Below, in pieces: positions 24,535-33,292 of a stretch of 64,000 nucleotides of DNA (its first letter is position 1; each line of letters starts with the position of its first letter). The notes under the pieces are model-generated. The model saw nothing but the letters and a program-made list of their open reading frames with translations. It was not told the origin of the DNA and searched no databases. This DNA comes from Paenarthrobacter aurescens (GTDB lineage Bacteria; Actinomycetota; Actinomycetes; Actinomycetales; Micrococcaceae), in contig NZ_JAOEFX010000004.1 of the NCBI RefSeq assembly GCF_025421775.1, forward strand, positions 186,001-250,000, given 5' to 3'. Position numbers and translations under genes: made by a program.

Positions 24535-26184
24535 ATGAAGACCCTCATCAGCAACGCCACCCTGGTGGATGGAACCGGGACGGACCGCCGTCCCGCGGAC
24601 GTCCTGCTGGACGGCGCGGTGATTGCCGCCGTCGTCGACGCCGGGACCCTCACCGCAGCGGAAACCGGTGCCGATCGCGTCATCGACGCCACCGGACTGG
24701 TCCTGAGCCCCGGGTTCATCGACATGCACGCGCACTCGGACCTGCAACTTCTGGTCAACAGGGACCACTACGCCAAGCTCAGCCAGGGCGTCACCACGGA
24801 ATTGCTCGGCCAGGACGGACTGTCCTACGCGCCGGTTGATGACACCACCCTCGCCGGTGTCCGGGAGAAGATCGCAGGGTGGAACGACAACCCAGCCGGC
24901 TTCGACTGGAACTGGCGGACAGTGGGCGAGTACCTCGATCGCCTGGACGCAGAACACGACGGTGGGCGCATCGCCACCAACGCCGCGTACGTCGTCCCGC
25001 AGGGAACCGTCCGGGCCATGGTGATGGGCTTCGCGGAAGGCGACCCCACGCCGGAGCAACAGCAGCAGATGCAGGATGTCATCCGCGCGGCGATGGAGGA
25101 AGGCGCCGTGGGAATGTCCTCCGGCCTGACTTATACGCCGGGCATGTACGCGCAAACCGAGGAACTCGCCGGGCTCTGCCGGACGGTGGGGGAGTTGGGC
25201 GGCTTCTACGCGCCGCACCACCGCTCCTATGGGAAAGGTGCGCTGGGCGCCTACGCCGAGATGATCGGGCTGAGCCGCGACACGGGATGCGCACTGCATC
25301 TGTCCCACGCCACCATGAACTTCGCGGAGAACAAGGGCCGCGCCGGGGAACTGCTGGAGCTGATCGATGAAGCCTTGGACCAAGGTGTGGACATCACCCT
25401 GGACACCTACCCTTACCTCCCGGGAGCCACAACGCTCTCGGCGATCCTGCCCAGCTGGGCTTCGTCCGGCGGAACCGAAGCCACGCTGGCTCGCTTGGCA
25501 GACCCGGAAACCCGTGCGCGCATCCAAGAAGCCGTGGAGGTCTACGGCTCCGACGGCTGCCACGGCGTGGTTGCCGAGTGGGACACCCTGGAAATCAGCG
25601 GCGTCCAGAACCCAGCGCTCGCAGGCTACGTGGGCAAGACCGTCAGGGACATCGCTGCGGAGACCAAGCAGGAACCCTTCGATGTCTTCGCGCAGATCCT
25701 CACCGAAGACCGCCTCGGGACCGGCATCCTGCAGCACGTAGGCCATGAAGAAAACGTGCAAGCCATCATGAAGCACCGGACCCACACCGGCGGCAGCGAT
25801 GGACTCCTGGTCGGCGCCAAGCCACATCCCCGGGCCTGGGGCACGTTCCCGCGCTACCTCGGCCACTACTCCCGCGACCTCGGACTGCTCAGCCTCGAGG
25901 AAATGGTCCATCACCTCAGCGGCCGTCCCGCCGCACGGCTCAAGCTCCACAACAGGGGGCTGGTCCGCGAAAACTACGCGGCCGACGTCGTGCTCTTCGA
26001 TCCGGAAACCATCCGCGACGAAGCCACATTCGAGAAACCCCGACAAGCCGCCAGCGGCATCCAGTATGTCTTCGTCAACGGCACGGCAGCGATCGACGGC
26101 GGCAAAGCCACCGGCACCCGAGCCGGCCGCGCCCTTCGTCGCAGCAGCGACGGCCTCACCAGAGAAGGACAGCATGACTCCTGA
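24535..26184 (+). CDS. N-acyl-D-amino-acid deacylase (D-aminoacylase family)
   Basis: A 549-residue amidohydrolase. The metal motif GFIDMHAHSD (about 62-71), GVTTELLGQDGLSY, later metal ligands in HLSHATM and the end segment ADVVLFDPETIRDEATFEKPRQAASGI are typical of D-aminoacylases, which remove acetyl groups from N-acyl-D-amino acids. Here the substrate may be N-acetyl-D-glucosaminate. It follows the deaminase gene by ten bases and overlaps the aldolase gene by 11 bases. Confidence 0.88.
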   Translation: MKTLISNATLVDGTGTDRRPADVLLDGAVIAAVVDAGTLTAAETGADRVIDATGLVLSPGFIDMHAHSDLQLLVNRDHYAKLSQGVTTELLGQDGLSYAPVDDTTLAGVREKIAGWNDNPAGFDWNWRTVGEYLDRLDAEHDGGRIATNAAYVVPQGTVRAMVMGFAEGDPTPEQQQQMQDVIRAAMEEGAVGMSSGLTYTPGMYAQTEELAGLCRTVGELGGFYAPHHRSYGKGALGAYAEMIGLSRDTGCALHLSHATMNFAENKGRAGELLELIDEALDQGVDITLDTYPYLPGATTLSAILPSWASSGGTEATLARLADPETRARIQEAVEVYGSDGCHGVVAEWDTLEISGVQNPALAGYVGKTVRDIAAETKQEPFDVFAQILTEDRLGTGILQHVGHEENVQAIMKHRTHTGGSDGLLVGAKPHPRAWGTFPRYLGHYSRDLGLLSLEEMVHHLSGRPAARLKLHNRGLVRENYAADVVLFDPETIRDEATFEKPRQAASGIQYVFVNGTAAIDGGKATGTRAGRALRRSSDGLTREGQHDS

Positions 26185-26809
26185 ACAATTCCTCCAGCAG
26201 CTCGAAGCCGACCGTACCCTCGCGGTGGTCCGCGCCCCGTCCATCACCGACGCCGCGGATCTCTGCCGGGCACTGGCCGACGGCGGCATCCGCAGCGTCG
26301 AGCTGACGTTCACCACTCCGGATGTGCTCAAGCACGTACAGCGTGCGGCGGAGACCGCAGCGGAACATGGTGCCGCCGTCGGAATCGGTACCGTGATGAC
26401 CGCTGACCAGGCCCGCGCAGCGATCGACGCCGGTGCACAATTCCTGGTGACGCCGGGCCTCAGGCCCGAGGTCGCCGCTGTCGCTGTGGCTGCGGGGATC
26501 CCGTTCAGCCTCGGTGCCATGACCCCCACCGAGGTGGCACAGGCCCTGGACCTGGGCTCGGCCGCCGTCAAGATTTTCCCCGCCCGCCAGCTCGGCCCGG
26601 CGTATCTGAAGGACCTGCAGGGCCCGTACCCGGGCATCCGCTTGCTGCCTTCGGGAGGCATCGACGCCTCAAACGCCAAGAGCTACCTCGACGCCGGTGC
26701 TGCCGCAGTCTGCTGCGGCACCAGCGTAGTCCCGCCCGCAGCAGTTGCGGCAGGTGACTGGGCAGACATCGCGGCACGTGCCGCAGCCTTCACCGGCACC
26801 CTCAAGTAG
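26174..26809 (+). CDS. eda: KDPG/KHG aldolase
   Basis: The 211-residue protein is a class I aldolase of the Eda family. Visible are AVVRAPSITDAADLCRALADGGIRSVELTFTTP with the catalytic Glu, GIGTVMTADQARAAIDAGAQFLVTPG, and the Schiff-base lysine in AAVKIFPARQLGPAYLK. It splits 2-keto-3-deoxy-6-phosphogluconate into pyruvate and glyceraldehyde 3-phosphate. AGAAGGA precedes the ATG inside the end of the deacylase gene. Confidence 0.9.
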   Translation: MTPEQFLQQLEADRTLAVVRAPSITDAADLCRALADGGIRSVELTFTTPDVLKHVQRAAETAAEHGAAVGIGTVMTADQARAAIDAGAQFLVTPGLRPEVAAVAVAAGIPFSLGAMTPTEVAQALDLGSAAVKIFPARQLGPAYLKDLQGPYPGIRLLPSGGIDASNAKSYLDAGAAAVCCGTSVVPPAAVAAGDWADIAARAAAFTGTLK

Positions 26810-26832
26810 GACTTACCCCAGAAAGACTCGTC

Positions 26833-28224
26833 ATGACTGAATTCCTTGAATGGCTGCGGCACGACACCGCCGGCCTTCTCCTCCTGGCAGGCGCCGGCAT
26901 CGCCCTGCTGTTGTTCCTGATCATCAAGGTCAAGCTCGAACCGTTTATCGCGCTGGTGGGAACCGGTGTGATCGTGGCTTTGGTCGGCGGGATCTCGGTG
27001 GAGGCCCTGGTGGGCTCAGCTACCAAGAGCAGCGACGCCCTCATTGAGAAGGGCTTCGCCGGCATCCTTGGCCACATCACGGTGATCATCGGCCTTGGTA
27101 CCGTTCTTGGCGCAATCCTGGAACGGTCCGGCGGCGCGGAAGTGCTGCTGGGAAAGCTCGTGAAGATCTTCGGCGAAAAGGGCACCCCCCTGGCCATGGG
27201 TATCACCGGCTTTGTGCTGGGTATTCCGGTGTTCTTCGATATTGGCATCTTCGTCCTGGCGCCGCTGGTCTACGTTGCTGCGATCCGTGGCGGCAAGTCC
27301 TTGGCCCTCTACGCGCTGCCCTTGCTCGCCGGCCTCTCCGTGACCCACGCCTTCCTGCCGCCCCACCCCGGACCGGTTGCGGCCGCTGGACTGTTTGGCG
27401 TCGATCTTGGCTGGATCATTCTGATGGGCCTCATCTGCGGCATCCCGGCCTGGTTTGCTTCCGGCATTTTGTGGGGCACATGGATCGGCAAGCGCGTCAT
27501 GGTTTCCGTGCCGGAGGACCGGATCGTTCCCGAATCGGATCAGGCCAAGGGCAACGAGCCGTCCATCGGCTTGGTCCTCCTGGCCATCGGCTTGCCCATG
27601 ATCCTCATCCTCGGCGGCACTTTCGGAAACATCTTCGCTCCCGCAGGCACATTCCGGGACATCCTCCAATTCTTCGGTAACCCGGCCATCGCGTTGACCG
27701 TGGCCGTGCTGCTTGCCATGTGGCTCCTGGGTATCCGCCGCGGCATGACCTCGGCCGAGCTCAGCGAAATCACGGGCTCCTCGCTGCGTCCCGTGGGCAT
27801 GATCCTGCTGGTTGTCGGTGCCGGCGCCTTCTTCGGTGCGGTCCTTTCCGCCACCGGTGTTGGCAAGGCCGTAGCCGATTCGCTGTCCCAGGCAGGCCTT
27901 CCGATCATCCTCTCTGCCTTCGTGATCAGTGCGGGCATGCGCATAGCCCAGGGTTCGGCCACTGTGGCGATCGTGACCACTGGCGGCATCCTGGCTCCCA
28001 GTTTGGCCTCCGGGTACTCGCAGCCCCAGCTCGCTTTGATCGTGGTGGCCATTTCCTCGGGCTCCATCATCGCCAGCCACGTGAACGACGGCGGGTTCTG
28101 GATCATTTCCAAGTACTTCAACATGTCCGTCAAGGACACCCTGAAGACGTGGACCGTGCTGGAAACGGTGCTGTCCATCGTGGGCTTCGGAATGGCGGCC
28201 CTGCTGTACACCTTCGTGAGGTGA
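26833..28224 (+). CDS. GntP-family permease
   Basis: The 463-residue membrane protein has about 12-14 hydrophobic spans and GntP signatures: GFAGILGHITVIIGLGTVLGAILERSGGAEVL, FDIGIFVLAPLVY, THAFLPPHPGPVAAAG and SHVNDGGFWIISKYF. GntP members import gluconate and related sugar acids with protons. In this operon the imported sugar acid may be N-acetyl-D-glucosaminate or glucosaminate. It is the last gene of the operon, followed by hairpins. Confidence 0.88.
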   Translation: MTEFLEWLRHDTAGLLLLAGAGIALLLFLIIKVKLEPFIALVGTGVIVALVGGISVEALVGSATKSSDALIEKGFAGILGHITVIIGLGTVLGAILERSGGAEVLLGKLVKIFGEKGTPLAMGITGFVLGIPVFFDIGIFVLAPLVYVAAIRGGKSLALYALPLLAGLSVTHAFLPPHPGPVAAAGLFGVDLGWIILMGLICGIPAWFASGILWGTWIGKRVMVSVPEDRIVPESDQAKGNEPSIGLVLLAIGLPMILILGGTFGNIFAPAGTFRDILQFFGNPAIALTVAVLLAMWLLGIRRGMTSAELSEITGSSLRPVGMILLVVGAGAFFGAVLSATGVGKAVADSLSQAGLPIILSAFVISAGMRIAQGSATVAIVTTGGILAPSLASGYSQPQLALIVVAISSGSIIASHVNDGGFWIISKYFNMSVKDTLKTWTVLETVLSIVGFGMAALLYTFVR

Positions 28225-28244
28225 TTGTTCGTCAGGTGAGCCAG

Positions 28245-28265
28245 CGGCACCCAACCCGGGTGCCG
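28245..28265 (+). terminator. Hairpin just after the GntP permease gene
   Basis: CGGCACCC and GGGTGCCG arms with a five-base loop, 20 bases after the stop. Flanked by GCGTCGTGCTTGTCC, similar to the tails of the other hairpins in this family. Confidence 0.5.
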
Positions 28266-28318
28266 GCGTCGTGCTTGTCCGGTTGAGCCCGGCCCGCCAC
28301 CACCCACTATGGAATCAG

Positions 28319-28360
28319 AACGGCCCCGACACGCCTTGGGAAAGGTGTGTCGGGGCCGTT
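28319..28360. terminator. Strong bidirectional hairpin
   Basis: Nineteen-base arms beginning AACGGCCCCGACAC, one G-T wobble, loop GGGA. Gap 28225-28546 contains this, the weaker hairpin at 28245 and the one at 28417, but no gene. Confidence 0.75.
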
Positions 28361-28416
28361 TCTGCGTCAAAGAAGGTGGTGGCGGCACATGGTCCAAGCC
28401 GGCGCTTAAACAAAGA

Positions 28417-28455
28417 GCTCCGGAGTGCGTTATTGGGGGATACGCACTCCGGAGC
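28417..28455. terminator. Hairpin upstream of the convergent universal stress gene end
   Basis: GCTCCGGAGTGCGT and its exact complement (14-base arms) with an 11-base loop TATTGGGGGAT. It lies 92 bases beyond the stop of the minus-strand gene at 28547 and may end that transcript. Confidence 0.55.
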
Positions 28456-28546
28456 GGCCTTTGAGCAGGGGCTTTCGCTGACCTGCAGTAATCACTCTAC
28501 GTGCCGTGGGACCCCATTTCCACCACCTCGAATAAGTACTTTCGCT

Positions 28547-29053
28547 TTAGTTTCTATGTGCCGCGTCAGGCTGCTTTTTCTGGGGCACTATCAGCACAGG
28601 ACGGCGCTGATGATGGCTCAACCACGCCGCAACGGAGCCGTTCAACGCCTCCGAAATCCGGTGACCCAGACCAGGCTCGGGAGTTCCCACGATGATCATG
28701 GAAGCATTGATGTCGGCCGCCAGCCTGCCCAAAGCCCGTGCAGGATCGCCGGCCAACAGTCGCAGCGTCCAATCGGTGGTGCCACCATCCATGGCCTCAC
28801 CGATCACTTTTCCGAGATCGTCCCGAACGGCCGCGACATCTTCGTCGTCCTTCTCGGGGTGCAGCGACATCCGGTGTGTCGCACGCGAGGGGTCCCACTC
28901 CACCAGATAGCTGGCTTCATCCACGTAGGCGCACACCAACGGCACGCCGAGTTGCTCGGCGAGGGTCCGGGCGGTCTGCAGCACTTCCACATGCTGGTCC
29001 GGCAGGACGCCGACCACCAAGGGAATCCGTCCGCTGAAATTCTCCGCAGCCAT
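28547..29053 (-). CDS. Universal stress protein (UspA family)
   Basis: From ATG 29053 the protein is 168 residues with one Usp domain. The start strand is IPLVVGVLPDQHVEVLQTARTLAEQLG, and the ATP-binding type motif G-x2-G-x9-G-S is visible as GTPEPGLGHRISEALNGSV followed by RRPVLIVP. Usp proteins bind ATP and help survival under stress. The upstream in-frame extension to 29107 lacks a ribosome site and is not counted. Confidence 0.82.
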   Translation of the reverse strand: MAAENFSGRIPLVVGVLPDQHVEVLQTARTLAEQLGVPLVCAYVDEASYLVEWDPSRATHRMSLHPEKDDEDVAAVRDDLGKVIGEAMDGGTTDWTLRLLAGDPARALGRLAADINASMIIVGTPEPGLGHRISEALNGSVAAWLSHHQRRPVLIVPQKKQPDAAHRN

Positions 29054-29137
29054 ACCCTTATTGTTGCGCCGCAGGGTGCGGATGAACAGGCGGTATGTTA
29101 CCTGCACCTTGAAGTAGTTTCTTCATGCCAGCCACCA

Positions 29138-29497
29138 CTACGGTTCGGCAGGACGATTCCCAGGAACCGCCCGGACTCCTCCTTGCTCCTTCACCAGCAC
29201 GTCATGACCGTCTTTCGCCATCATGACCGCCTCCAACAAGTGGACACTAAACAACCGCAACGATGCTTCTTCCACAGAAGCGTCCGGCCACAAAGAATCC
29301 CGATCCGACTCGGGCACTTGGATGCGATTCCATAGCTCCTCTGGCTCTGTGGGCATCCTAAAAGTTCTGGAACCTCCACGGTTATCGGTAAAAATAATCT
29401 CGAATTCCCGACGAACCTCATTGAAAGTAGCAGCTAACTCGCGGTCGTTCATTGTGGCCAGCAATGCAGCTAAACGTTGAGCACTGTTATCAATCAA
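29138..29497 (-). CDS. Hypothetical protein, 119 residues
   Basis: Reading from TTG at 29497, with GAGGA five bases upstream. The predicted protein is mostly helical and acidic (MNDRELAATFNEVRREFEIIFTDNRGG, MPTEPEELWNRIQVPE), with no motif or membrane span recognised. Base composition is lower in GC than its neighbours, and the adjacent 29498-29863 stretch is similar, suggesting acquired DNA. It might be linked to the small ORF immediately upstream. Confidence 0.5.
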   Translation of the reverse strand: MIDNSAQRLAALLATMNDRELAATFNEVRREFEIIFTDNRGGSRTFRMPTEPEELWNRIQVPESDRDSLWPDASVEEASLRLFSVHLLEAVMMAKDGHDVLVKEQGGVRAVPGNRPAEP

Positions 29498-29512
29498 GTT
29501 CGTCCTCGCAGG

Positions 29513-29647
29513 CTAATGGGCGGGGAATGCGGTAATAATTCGCTCGTTGCCGAGGCCTATGGAAACGATAGGCCGGTTGGTCAAATCAGCTTCGATGCAC
29601 CAGTCAGCGAACGAACGTCGGCGTCGTTGCCTGAGCAGTTCCAGCAA
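29513..29647 (-). pseudogene. Small ORF or remnant of a truncated gene
   Basis: A 44-codon frame reads from TTG at 29647 and ends 15 bases before the next gene. The end RSFADWCIEADLTNRPIVSIG looks like a real protein C-terminus, but the frame is blocked upstream by a TAA and no convincing start exists. The likeliest reading is the tail of a decayed gene. Nothing else is supportable in 29648-29863. Confidence 0.3.
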
Positions 29648-29863
29648 TAGTCGAAGTTAGGACCAGCGACATGGACACAAAGAAGAGCGCAAAAGTCTCT
29701 TCAAAGTTCCACCAAACAGAAAGCCCATCAATTGGCTAGTGAATCAACAAAGTACATGGGAAAGAAGAAAGCGTCTAGGTTCAACGACCAGGTTCGACCA
29801 CAGGCGCGTCTGGAACGTCCCGTTTCCTGCAAAGTGCAGTGAATTTCTAGGGTCCACTACGGG

Positions 29864-30205
29864 TCAGGTTTCAGACGGCTTGTTCCAGGTGAGCCGCACC
29901 TTGAAGTTGGACGCTGTGCTTGCAGACGCAATGAATGCGCCCGCCTCCGCGTGAAGGTCGATGCCGAATTCCACACTGACCTCGTCCGGGCGGTTCTCCA
30001 GGCTCAGGAGCTCATCGATGACACCCTGAACCGCTGGACGCACATGCGCCAGAGCCCGTTCAAAGGTCGGCTGGGCACGCGCGAAAACCCCGGAATGATC
30101 CCCTGCGTGATCGCCACCCCTGGTCACCAGGCTCCCCGCAGCGCTCGCCACTTCCACAACTACAGTGCCGCCGTCGTCGGTGGTGAATTCAACCAGCCGG
30201 CTCAT
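29864..30205 (-). CDS. CU044_2847-family protein (trypsin-co-occurring domain 1)
   Basis: The 113-residue protein reads MSRLVEFTTDDGGTVVVEV, then ALAHVRPAVQGVIDELLSLENRPDEVSVEFGIDLHAEAGAFIASASTASNFKVRLTW. This is the layout of the small domain found with trypsin-like and CHAT proteases in bacterial conflict systems. The conserved ExxVEFGIxL...G..IA block is evident. Its ATG overlaps the stop of the CHAT protease gene (ATGA), so the two are co-translated. Role in the complex is unknown. Confidence 0.72.
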   Translation of the reverse strand: MSRLVEFTTDDGGTVVVEVASAAGSLVTRGGDHAGDHSGVFARAQPTFERALAHVRPAVQGVIDELLSLENRPDEVSVEFGIDLHAEAGAFIASASTASNFKVRLTWNKPSET

Positions 30206-32898
30206 GGCGCGGTCCCCGCTTCAGCAGCCGGACGAAGCCTGCGGGCAGTCACCATGATTCCAATGCCCACCGAGCAAAGCAGCAGCAAATGCAGGAGCAA
30301 CGGCAGCGCCTGCGTCATATACCAGCTCTCCATGAACACGCCTTTCCCTTGTATCCAGATGATGGGCTGCAGCACAGGGGGCAGCAGCAAAAGCCATGCC
30401 AGCGTCCGCAGTGCCGGGTCCCGGAGCGCGAGGATGCCCGCCCAGAGCCCGAAAACGCACAGCATGAAGCTGGACACGACGGCGGTTGTTTCTACCGTGT
30501 AGTTGAGGCCGGCCAAGCCAAAAACCGCCTGCGAAACAACCACGCCCGCCATCGCCAACCGCCCCTGGGCTGTTCGCTGTGGAAGACCCGCGACGGCCAA
30601 CAGCAGGAACCCGATAGGAGCCAACAGCCCATAAAGGACCCGAAGAACGATGTCGCCGCCGTTGTCCTGCCAAAACTCGACGTCGAACCACATGAAGAAC
30701 ACCGCGAAGCACGCTCCCACGCCGCCTGCAACAGCCAGCGCGGCGCCGCCCCACGCCAGCGGCGTCCACAGCAGCGGCTCCGGCCCGCCTCCGGGGACGG
30801 GTGCTGAAACGCCAGCGCCCGACGCCGGGACGCCGTCGGGTGCCTCAGCTTTGGTTTCGTCAGGGGTTGGGTCAGGTGCCGGACGTGCTTCGAGGCCGGT
30901 AGTTGGGGTCGGGTTCGTGCGGGAGTGTTCTCTGGCGCCAGTCCCGGGGCCGGGACTTTGGTCCGCGGCGACGGTGCGTGCCGGCGTCGGTTTCCGTAGT
31001 GGCCGCAACTGTGGATCGGCCGCTGTGTAGGAGCCATGTGGTGTCTCATCTTCAGTGGCCCCGGCAACCGCAGGCACCTCAGCCGGGGGTGGTTCCTTGG
31101 GCCGGGCCTTCTCGATTTCTGCCCGCGCGGCCGTGGCGAGGCCGTCGGGATCCGTTGCGCCGGCGTCCACGGCCGCCAACTCATCCGAGACGTCCAGCAC
31201 CGCCTCCCACGAGCCGAGAGACGAGTGATAGCGCAGCTCGCCCTGCAGATCGGAGATGCGTTGCCGCCGTTCACACTCTTGCCTCCGGGCTGCGGCTTCT
31301 GGGTACGCGGGGTCGTCCTGGACCACGGCGAAGCCATCCGCCGCAGCCAACCAATCGCCCGCTTCTTCAGCTTCAAGCGCTTCGCGGTACGTCCGGGCCA
31401 GCTCAAGCCGGTGCCGCGCGTTGTCCTTCAAGGCCGTGGCGTCGCGATATCCGGGTTCCAACGTCAGAAGGTCTTCGAACAGCTCTACGGCCTGCTCGAA
31501 GCGCCGTGCCCGCAGTTCCGCGGATGCCTGAACGTATAGGGCACGCAGTTGGGCCCGCTTCATGGCCTGCGCAGCGTTTACCTGTGCGGCGTTGGCTTGC
31601 GCAGCATTGGCCTGCGGGGCGTTGGAGTGCCCGTCGCGGGCTGCCGGGTCACCACTTCCGGCACCGCCGACCGCTCCCACAGGAGCTCCGGCCCGGCCCC
31701 CTACGCCGGCAAGTGGCGTCGAACCAACCGCTTGGCCGCCTGGGGCGTGGGCCGCCGTCGAACTTTCAACCAAAGCCGGCGCGCGCGGCGTACCTTTCAG
31801 AGTGAACAGTTGCGTGGAGCCGCCGCGGACGTAGAGGGCCGGGGTGACCCACTCCAGGGTGCCGTCCGGGCTGGCCATGACCGAGATCCTGCCGATCCGT
31901 GCTGCCTCGTCCACTGTGCGGCCGTTTGCGATGGCGGCGTAGAAACCGTGGGCGAAGGCGATTGCGGCGTAGTCGCTGATGGCGAACTGCATTGCTGCCA
32001 CGGCTCCGATGCCGCTCCGGACCAAGGCCGACGCGGTGCCTGAGAAGAGGTCAGACTGCCCCATCTCGCCGGAGGAACACGAGTTCAGCACCACCAACCG
32101 TGGGCGGGGCGCGGCGACGCTGAGCAGGGCCATGAGTCGGACAGCGCGGACCATCGCGGCCCTGCCGTCGGGTCCCACCAGCGCTATCCGGCCTTCGTCG
32201 GTACGGGAGTCGTAGTCGCCGTGTCCCACGAAATGGACCACATGCCAGGGGCCGGCGAGCAGCATGGACTGCACGTCATCCCAAGTGCCGCTCTTTGCCC
32301 AAACCAGCTCCACCCGGCCTTCGGACACCGGACCGGCAAGGGCCCTGCCCAAGTGGTCCTTCTCCGCATCGACGTCCAAAGTGGGCAGGTCACGGGGTGA
32401 GGCCACGATCCCGAGGATGCGCAACGGAGGCGCCACATCCAAGGGGTTCAGGTTGTAATCGGGGGCGGGGACGTGCCGGAGCAGGGGCTCGGTCTGGCAG
32501 AGGTACGTTTCGGTTTCCGGGTCGAACAGGGTCTCCCAAGGCATGGTGGCCAGTTCCGGGGCTGCCAGTCTCAGGACAACCCGCAGCTGTTGGCCGGCAT
32601 GTTGTGCCGCGCCCAGGCTTGCCCGGTACGTGCCGTAGACCTCGCGGGTGAACAGGGCCTGGAACAACTCCTGGCCTACTTCGCGAACCGCCATCTCGGC
32701 CACGGGCATCGTGCGTCGGGCTGCAACGGCAGAGGCCAGGACAGTGGCTTCGAGCTGGGGGAGCCGGTCCAGGATGCCGTCCACGTCAAGGGTGAATGCC
32801 CCCGAAGCGTGGCCTCCCGCCGGGGCACGGACCACGTGCACCGTGTATTCGCCGCGTGCAGAGCCGGTATCGATTTCCAGCTCGATGTCACAGTCCAT
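30202..32898 (-). CDS. CHAT-domain (caspase-like) protease with membrane anchor
   Basis: An 898-residue multidomain protein. Residues about 85-370 form a CHAT domain with catalytic His226 in VVHFVGHGDYD and Cys274 in VLNSCSSGE. A Gly/Ala/Pro linker containing QANAAQ-type repeats (about 375-450) follows, then a helical TPR-like repeat region (about 455-580), a Pro/Thr-rich low-complexity stretch and about five hydrophobic spans (735-885). The plan resembles membrane-tethered effector proteases of bacterial conflict systems. It is translated just before, and coupled to, the trypsin-co-occurring-domain protein. No sensor component is adjacent. Confidence 0.85.
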   Translation of the reverse strand: MDCDIELEIDTGSARGEYTVHVVRAPAGGHASGAFTLDVDGILDRLPQLEATVLASAVAARRTMPVAEMAVREVGQELFQALFTREVYGTYRASLGAAQHAGQQLRVVLRLAAPELATMPWETLFDPETETYLCQTEPLLRHVPAPDYNLNPLDVAPPLRILGIVASPRDLPTLDVDAEKDHLGRALAGPVSEGRVELVWAKSGTWDDVQSMLLAGPWHVVHFVGHGDYDSRTDEGRIALVGPDGRAAMVRAVRLMALLSVAAPRPRLVVLNSCSSGEMGQSDLFSGTASALVRSGIGAVAAMQFAISDYAAIAFAHGFYAAIANGRTVDEAARIGRISVMASPDGTLEWVTPALYVRGGSTQLFTLKGTPRAPALVESSTAAHAPGGQAVGSTPLAGVGGRAGAPVGAVGGAGSGDPAARDGHSNAPQANAAQANAAQVNAAQAMKRAQLRALYVQASAELRARRFEQAVELFEDLLTLEPGYRDATALKDNARHRLELARTYREALEAEEAGDWLAAADGFAVVQDDPAYPEAAARRQECERRQRISDLQGELRYHSSLGSWEAVLDVSDELAAVDAGATDPDGLATAARAEIEKARPKEPPPAEVPAVAGATEDETPHGSYTAADPQLRPLRKPTPARTVAADQSPGPGTGAREHSRTNPTPTTGLEARPAPDPTPDETKAEAPDGVPASGAGVSAPVPGGGPEPLLWTPLAWGGAALAVAGGVGACFAVFFMWFDVEFWQDNGGDIVLRVLYGLLAPIGFLLLAVAGLPQRTAQGRLAMAGVVVSQAVFGLAGLNYTVETTAVVSSFMLCVFGLWAGILALRDPALRTLAWLLLLPPVLQPIIWIQGKGVFMESWYMTQALPLLLHLLLLCSVGIGIMVTARRLRPAAEAGTAP

Positions 32899-33063
32899 CG
32901 CGGTTCCCTTTGCATCGGGCCCGCTGGCCGGGAGAATCTCGCCGGAGTGCCCTTACGAATAGATTGGCCCTAAGCCCGGCCCGCCACAAGAGCCTGATGG
33001 CTGGGAACCCTTGTAGACGCAACTGCCCCGGCCTACGGTTAATTCGAGGAAAGGCGGTCAGCG

Positions 33064-33264
33064 ATGGAAATCTACATGTGGTGGCTCGATCTGCACCTGG
33101 ACAGCAAAGAATGGCTGCGCGAAAACCTCCGCGCCGACGAACTGCCGTTGCACGTCCTGCAGCATATTGCCGAGGCCGGCGGACCCCATCCGGATAAGGT
33201 CAGCGGCGTACTGACTGTTGAGGATTGGGACTTCATCGAGACCCAGTCGGAGTTCGTGGACTGA
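33064..33264 (+). CDS. Small hypothetical protein, 66 residues
   Basis: MEIYMWWLDLHLDSKEWLRENLRADE... with GAGGAAAGG nine bases before the ATG. The protein is acidic, soluble and without recognised motif. It contains ADELPLHVLQHIAEAGGPHPDKV and ends WDFIETQSEFVD. Good coding statistics and ribosome site support a real gene; function unknown. It converges on the LLM oxidoreductase gene. Confidence 0.6.
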   Translation: MEIYMWWLDLHLDSKEWLRENLRADELPLHVLQHIAEAGGPHPDKVSGVLTVEDWDFIETQSEFVD

Positions 33265-33292
33265 GTCGTAGTTCGTGGACTGAGGGAGCTGC

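Noticed and set aside
24505..26679. A 724-codon open frame opposite the D-aminoacylase and aldolase genes
   Set aside because: Shadow of two clearly real genes; composition driven by third-position GC and no domain seen.
29739..29954. A 71-codon plus-strand frame
   Set aside because: Overlaps the real minus-strand CU044_2847-family gene, lacks a ribosome site and has a low-complexity translation.
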